Shown here: in pieces, positions 59,954 to 64,000 of the stretch | Position numbering within the stretch: the first letter of the stretch is position 1 | How the letters are laid out: each line of letters opens with the position of its first letter | NCBI RefSeq assembly: GCF_017302985.1 | Contig: NZ_JAFIMU010000007.1 | Span: 806,001 to 870,000 of the forward strand | Direction of reading: 5' to 3' | DNA from: Corallococcus macrosporus | Lineage (GTDB): Bacteria; Myxococcota; Myxococcia; Myxococcales; Myxococcaceae | Length of the DNA: 64,000 nucleotides | Position numbers and translations under genes: made by a program | The notes under the pieces: generated by a model | The model's database searches: none | What the model saw: the letters and a program-made list of their open reading frames with translations, nothing else | Told to the model about the DNA's origin: nothing

Positions 59954-60607
59954 ATGGCTCGCGCGCGTTCGCTCCCCCCGAAGCTGTCCCGGCGCACCTT
60001 CATCCAGCGGCTCACCTTCTTCGGCGGCGGTGTCGTGCTGCTGGGCGCGGCCGCGTGTAAACGTTCGAAGGAAGCGGAAGCGCCCAAGCCCGCGGAGCCC
60101 ACCGGCACCACCACCGCCGGGCAGGCCCTGCGCACCTTCTCCGCCTTCGAGTACGCCGTCGTCGTCGCGGCCACGGAGCGCCTGCTTCCCCGCGACGAGG
60201 ACCCGGGCGCCCAGGACGCGGACGTGGCGCTCTACATCGACCGCATCCTGGAGACGCAGGGGCTGCAGGCCATGCACCGCGACTTCCTCCAGGGACTGGC
60301 CGCGCTGGAGCGCCGCGCGCAGCGCATGTTCCAGAAGGGCTTCGCCCAGGCCACGCCCGCCCAGCAGGATGAGCTGCTCGCCATCTTCAAGGACAGCCCG
60401 GCCGGCAGCGGCGAAGCCCACTTCTATGAACTGCTGATGACGCTCAGCCTGGAGGGCTTCCTGGGCGACCCGTCCTATGGCGGCAACAAGGGGCGCGTGG
60501 GCTGGCGTCTCATGGGCTTCGACACCGTGGGCACGCTCGCCATGGCGCCCCCCGAGGGCTACGACGGGCCCAAATGCCTGCGCGAGTGCGGAGGTCACCA
60601 CCCGTGA
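59954..60607 (+). CDS. Gluconate dehydrogenase subunit 3-like Tat lipoprotein
   Basis: The 217-residue protein matches the small (gamma) subunit of gluconate/glucose dehydrogenases, which helps export and fold the FAD subunit. It has a twin-arginine signal (LSRRTFIQRLTFFGGG) with a lipidated Cys in GAAAC, and the family core FSAFEYAVVVAATERLLPRDEDPGAQDADVALYID. The ATG at 59954 is chosen over a TTG three codons earlier. The GMC-type dehydrogenase follows with a GTGA overlap (60604), so the two are a coupled pair. The cytochrome subunit usually found with these proteins is not adjacent. Confidence 0.9.
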   Translation: MARARSLPPKLSRRTFIQRLTFFGGGVVLLGAAACKRSKEAEAPKPAEPTGTTTAGQALRTFSAFEYAVVVAATERLLPRDEDPGAQDADVALYIDRILETQGLQAMHRDFLQGLAALERRAQRMFQKGFAQATPAQQDELLAIFKDSPAGSGEAHFYELLMTLSLEGFLGDPSYGGNKGRVGWRLMGFDTVGTLAMAPPEGYDGPKCLRECGGHHP

Positions 60608-62256
60608 GCCTGCCTTCCGTGGACGTGTGCATCGTGGGCAGCGGCGCGGGCGGCGCGCCGCTGGCGCTGGAGCTGGGCCGCGCGGGCTTCAAGGTCGTGG
60701 TGCTGGAGAAGGGGCGCCACTACCAGCCCAAGGACTTCGTCCACGACGAGATCCTCAACAGCCGCCGCAACTTCTTCATGCCGCTGCCGTGGGAGGAGCC
60801 GCACCTGGTGCGCCAGGGGCCCAAGGCCCGCTACGAGCGCAGCAACGCCGCGTGGACCGCCAACTGCGTGGGCGGCGGCACCGTGCACATGAGCGGCTTC
60901 TTCTACCGCCTCAAGCCGGTGGACTTCCGCCTGCGCTCCACGCTGGGCGCCGTGCCCGGCACCACCGTGGCGGACTGGCCCATCTCCTACGAGGAGCTGG
61001 CGCCCTTCTACGACAAGGCGGAAGCGGAGCTGGGCGTCTCCGGCCAGGCCGTCCCCCACCCCTTCGCCGAGCCCCGCAGCCGCCCCTACCCGCTGCCGCC
61101 CCTGGACGTGCACCCGGTGGCGTCGGAGATCGACAAGGTGTGCTCGGCGCTGGGCTGGCACGCGCTGCCCACCGCGCGCGGCATCCTCAGCAAGGCCTAC
61201 AAGGGCCGCGCTCCATGCGCGTACTGCGCGCTGTGCGGCAGCTACGGCTGCGAGACGGGCGCCAAGAGCAGCACGCTCGCGAGCCTCATCCCCAACGCCA
61301 TCGCCACCGGCAACGTGGAGGTGCGCCCGGGCTGCATGGCGCGCTCCATCGAAGTGGACCGGCAGGGCCGCGCCAAGAGCGTGGTGTACCTGGATCCGGA
61401 GGGCGTCGCGCAGGAGCAGCCCGCGAAGGTCATCATCGCCTCCGCCACCGCCGTGGAGAGCGCGCGCCTGCTGCTCAACTCCACCTCCGCGCGCTTCCCC
61501 AACGGGCTCGCCAACGGCAGCGGGCTCGTGGGCAGGAACCTGCTGTTCAGCTCCTTCGGCGGCTCGCGCGCGCACTTCCGGGTGTCGAAGCAGAAGGCCG
61601 CGCGCCCGTGGCTCACGGACCCCGCGCCCTTCGTGAACCGCAGCCTCCAGGACTTCTACATGATGCCGGACGCGCGCCACGGCTTCCGCAAGGGCGGCAC
61701 GCTGGGCTTCATGTGGGCGCACCCCAACCCCATCTACGCGGCGGTGGGCCTGGCGGGCAGCGGTAGGTCCGGCGTGTTCGGCAAGGAGTTGAAGGACCGC
61801 ATGCGCGCGTACCGCGACTCGCGCATCCTCGAGTTCGAGGTCTACGCGGAGTTCCTCCCCACGCCCGGCACCTCCGTCACGGTGGAGCCCGGCGTGAAGG
61901 ACAAGTACGGCATCCCCGTGGCCGCCATCACCCTGGACCGGCACCCGGCGGACTTCGCCGCCACGCGCTTCCTCGTCGAGCGCGGGGAAGAAGTGCTCAT
62001 GCGCCTGGACCCGGACAGCGTGGAGCGCGTGGGCACGCAGGGCGAAACCACCATCCTCCAGCACGGCACCTGCCGCTTCGGCGACGACCCGGCGGCCTCC
62101 GTGCTGGACAAGCACTGCCGCGCCCACGAGGTGCCCAACCTCTACGTCGTGGACGGCAGCTTCATGCCGTCGGGCGGCAGCGTGCCGTCCACGCTCACCA
62201 TCGCGGCGAACAGCTTCCGCGTGGCGGACCACCTGGTGCGCACGCTCAAGGGCTGA
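60604..62256 (+). CDS. GMC-family FAD dehydrogenase with Cys cluster
   Basis: The 550-residue protein has an N-terminal FAD-binding motif (VDVCIVGSGAGGAPLALELG, about 6-25), the second GMC region NCVGGGTVHMSGFFYR, and the C-terminal GMC signature LYVVDGSFMPSGGSVPSTLT followed by TIAANSFRVADHL with catalytic His/Asn. Cysteines at 205, 208, 211 and 216 (CAYCALCGSYGC) fit an Fe-S site as in gluconate and glucose dehydrogenases. It probably oxidises a sugar or alcohol and, since it has no signal of its own, would be exported with the Tat-tagged subunit. GTG start overlapping the upstream gene. Confidence 0.92.
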   Translation: MSLPSVDVCIVGSGAGGAPLALELGRAGFKVVVLEKGRHYQPKDFVHDEILNSRRNFFMPLPWEEPHLVRQGPKARYERSNAAWTANCVGGGTVHMSGFFYRLKPVDFRLRSTLGAVPGTTVADWPISYEELAPFYDKAEAELGVSGQAVPHPFAEPRSRPYPLPPLDVHPVASEIDKVCSALGWHALPTARGILSKAYKGRAPCAYCALCGSYGCETGAKSSTLASLIPNAIATGNVEVRPGCMARSIEVDRQGRAKSVVYLDPEGVAQEQPAKVIIASATAVESARLLLNSTSARFPNGLANGSGLVGRNLLFSSFGGSRAHFRVSKQKAARPWLTDPAPFVNRSLQDFYMMPDARHGFRKGGTLGFMWAHPNPIYAAVGLAGSGRSGVFGKELKDRMRAYRDSRILEFEVYAEFLPTPGTSVTVEPGVKDKYGIPVAAITLDRHPADFAATRFLVERGEEVLMRLDPDSVERVGTQGETTILQHGTCRFGDDPAASVLDKHCRAHEVPNLYVVDGSFMPSGGSVPSTLTIAANSFRVADHLVRTLKG

Positions 62257-62278
62257 AGGCCGCGCGCCGCCGCTGCCG

Positions 62279-62776
62279 TCACTGGATGCGCAGCGGCGTC
62301 ACGTCCACCTTCACCACGTAGCGCGCCTGCATGTCGGAGTCGAACTCCACCAGGTGGTCACCCACGCCGGTGACGTCCGCCTGCTGCGTGAAGACGCCGA
62401 ACTTCTCCATCTGGTCCAACGCCGCGCGGCCCGTGGAGGCCTTGCGCTGCCGTGCGCGGCAGCCCTCCTCGTGCACGGTGATGGCGGTCTCCTCACCCGC
62501 GGCCGTCACCTCCTCCAGGTAGAAGCTCACCTTGATGGTGGAGGCCTCCGGCACGCGCACCAGCACCTGCCCGCGTCCGGGGAAGCGTCCCTCGGAGTAG
62601 CTCTCCGGTCCGAGGATGCAGCCCGCGTACTCACTGCACACGGGCCAGGACGCCTTGCAGACATCCAGCACGCGCGGGCCGATGAAGTCATCCCGCGAGC
62701 CGCCGCATGCGACGAGCATCAATCCCATCACAGCGCCCGCCAGTCGCGAGACATTCCGTGTTACAACACCAGACAT
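62279..62776 (-). CDS. Lipoprotein of unknown function
   Basis: The 165-residue precursor has a signal peptide ending MGLMLVAC (Cys24) and a beta-rich body with Cys-rich start (VLDVCKASWPVCSEYAGC). The ATG at 62776 has GAGG nine bases upstream. It is divergent from the next plus-strand lipoprotein with start codons only 31 bases apart, and it converges with the GMC dehydrogenase. I do not recognise it. Confidence 0.78.
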   Translation of the reverse strand: MSGVVTRNVSRLAGAVMGLMLVACGGSRDDFIGPRVLDVCKASWPVCSEYAGCILGPESYSEGRFPGRGQVLVRVPEASTIKVSFYLEEVTAAGEETAITVHEEGCRARQRKASTGRAALDQMEKFGVFTQQADVTGVGDHLVEFDSDMQARYVVKVDVTPLRIQ

Positions 62777-62807
62777 TCTTCTGAACCTCACCGAGGAGTG
62801 GATGTCC

Positions 62808-63242
62808 ATGCGCCTGCGCAACCTGTGGCTGCCTCTCACCATCATCGCCCTGACGGGCTGCGGAGACGAAACCGAGGACCTGCCCAACACGCCGCAGCTG
62901 CTCATCGACCGCACGGAGCTGAGCTTCGACACGGAGTTCTCCGCGGGCACCTACGTGGGGGCGACGACCTTCAACACGCTCTACATCGAGAACCGCGGGC
63001 TCCAGACGCTGGAGCTCAACGAGGCCTCCATCTCCGGCCCCAGCGTCTTCACGATGAAGAGGCCGGAGGAGTGGCCGGAGAACGGCCCCCTGAAGCTGGA
63101 GACCTACCAGCGCGCCTTCATCGAGGTCGCCTTCAAGCCCAACGCCGCCAAGGAGTTCACCGGCACGCTCACCCTCAAGTCCAACGCCGCCAACGGTGAG
63201 ACGCGGGAGCTGCCGCTCAAGGGCAAGGGCATCGCCCCGTAG
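62808..63242 (+). CDS. Lipoprotein with one Ig-like (choice-of-anchor D-type) domain
   Basis: The 144-residue precursor begins MRLRNLWLPLTIIALTGC (Cys18). GAGGAG lies nine bases ahead of the ATG at 62808, which is why I prefer it to the ATG at 62802. The body has the order of strands seen in ASPM/SPD-2/Hydin-type domains: LSFDTEFSAGTYVGATTFNTLYIENRG, LNEASISG, FIEVAFKPNAAKEFTGTLTLKSNA and LPLKGKGIAP. Such domains often sit at the cell surface. Function unknown. Confidence 0.85.
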   Translation: MRLRNLWLPLTIIALTGCGDETEDLPNTPQLLIDRTELSFDTEFSAGTYVGATTFNTLYIENRGLQTLELNEASISGPSVFTMKRPEEWPENGPLKLETYQRAFIEVAFKPNAAKEFTGTLTLKSNAANGETRELPLKGKGIAP

Positions 63243-63301
63243 TCGCGGCGGCGCCCCCGGAGGCGGCGGAGGCGTGAAGCCCCGCCGCCCGGCCGGCGCT
63301 G

Positions 63302-64000
63302 CTAGCGGGTGAACTGGCAACCGCCCACCCACGTGCCACCGTCCTGCGTGGGCGCCGGGCACGACGTGGGCGAGCCGCCATCCGCCGCCGTGTAGCTGCG
63401 CGGGTAGTCGCCGTAGCCGGTGCGCAGCGTGTAGCCCACGGGCCGGTAGTCCGTGCGCTCCGTGGCGCTCACCGCCACCGAAAGCGTGCCGCCCTTGATG
63501 AAGCGCCGCTCCAGGCAGGAGCACGCGTAGGGCGACACCGTGACGCGCGTGGTGGTGGCCGTCTTCTCCAGTTGATACAGCGCCTGGTAGCTGCTGAGCG
63601 GCGCGCTCGCGGAGGTGTGCCACGCGCGCATGGACGTGGGGCTGTAGGCCAGCGTCAGCGCACCGCCCGTGCTGGTGGTCGTCACCGGCGTGCACGTGCC
63701 GGCGCCACCGTCCGTGCTGTTGCCGTCGCAGAAGGTCAGGTCCAGCGCCAGCCCGTGCGGGGTGCCGCCGTCGGGCAGGTTGTCCACGTCCCACTGCACC
63801 AGCCACGCCGCGTCCTCCGGCGCCGTCCGGTCGGGGAGCTGGTACTTGAAGGTGTCCGTGTCGGAGGCCACCGCGTCGTAGTCCGTGGGGCCGCGCACGC
63901 CCAGGCCCGTGGCGCGGTCGTTGCCGCGCAGGCGGCCGTGGCCGTACGTCAGCTGGCCCTTCGCCTCGAAGGCGGCGTTGCCCACCGGCAGGTTGCCCGT
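63302..64000 (-). CDS. Secreted-protein-like fragment (5' end cut by window)
   Basis: An open frame of 232 codons continues past the right edge on the minus strand. It is rich in Thr/Ser/Gly with Cys in FCDGNSTDGGAGTCTP, SPYACSCLE and the final CQFTR; these look like disulphide-bonded loops of a secreted or surface protein. No domain can be named. The N-terminus and any signal peptide lie outside the window. Confidence 0.7.
   Translation of the reverse strand, partial: TGNLPVGNAAFEAKGQLTYGHGRLRGNDRATGLGVRGPTDYDAVASDTDTFKYQLPDRTAPEDAAWLVQWDVDNLPDGGTPHGLALDLTFCDGNSTDGGAGTCTPVTTTSTGGALTLAYSPTSMRAWHTSASAPLSSYQALYQLEKTATTTRVTVSPYACSCLERRFIKGGTLSVAVSATERTDYRPVGYTLRTGYGDYPRSYTAADGGSPTSCPAPTQDGGTWVGGCQFTR

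Overview
This 64 kb window is chromosomal DNA from a high-GC delta-proteobacterium, almost certainly a myxobacterium of the Myxococcus/Corallococcus group. The evidence is a strong G/C bias at third codon positions on every coding strand, a recA promoter that carries a full match to the Myxococcus LexA motif, many lipoproteins with Asp-Ala-Gly-rich tails, FHA-type sigma-54 activators, and a PilY1/minor-pilin cluster of the kind used in gliding by type IV pili. I see no rRNA, tRNA, CRISPR array, insertion sequence or prophage. Both ends cut through a gene: a beta-helix (pectate-lyase-like) protein on the left and a secreted protein of unknown function on the right.

Layout. 1-9.4 kb is a minus-strand block: beta-helix protein, PhoD-type phosphatase, recA, a membrane protein, then glmU-glmS (UDP-GlcNAc supply), with a possible 62-codon leader ORF ahead of glmU. 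9.5-21.5 kb mixes metabolism and signalling: gamma-glutamyltransferase, two metal-dependent hydrolases, a lone receiver protein, an ABC exporter pair, a VWA protein, a histone-deacetylase-like enzyme, a lipoprotein, a pirin and an ArfB-like rescue factor. 21.7-28.3 kb is a tightly coupled pilus-tip operon (pilY1-pilV-pilW-pilX), followed by a lone HD-type (p)ppGpp hydrolase-like gene.

28.8-36.6 kb, minus strand, holds acnA, a phospholipase D/cardiolipin-synthase-like enzyme, and a WYL-WYL-FHA operon. 37-43.9 kb holds proB, hflX (TTG start), a membrane-anchored winged-helix protein, gpsA with an outer-membrane-like protein, and a lipoprotein. 44-49.7 kb holds a PIG-V-like mannosyltransferase broken by a one-base change in a six-G run, a beta-propeller di-haem lipoprotein, and a histidine kinase/OmpR-type regulator pair with an operator-like repeat ahead of it. 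50.4-64 kb is surface-protein rich: a lipoprotein behind a textbook sigma-54 promoter, a 1071-residue beta-helix/propeller lipoprotein, an FHA-sigma-54 activator, a DUF3332 protein, paired lipoproteins, a two-subunit FAD/Fe-S dehydrogenase of the gluconate dehydrogenase type, and two divergent lipoproteins.

No single new defence or biosynthetic system is evident. The most interesting points are the homopolymer break in the mannosyltransferase, the sigma-54 promoter, the LexA box at recA with a weaker look-alike ahead of the WYL pair, the membrane-tethered winged-helix protein, the small ORF upstream of glmU, and the repeats ahead of the two-component system. All functional statements rest on reading the sequence and on general knowledge of families; no database search was run.
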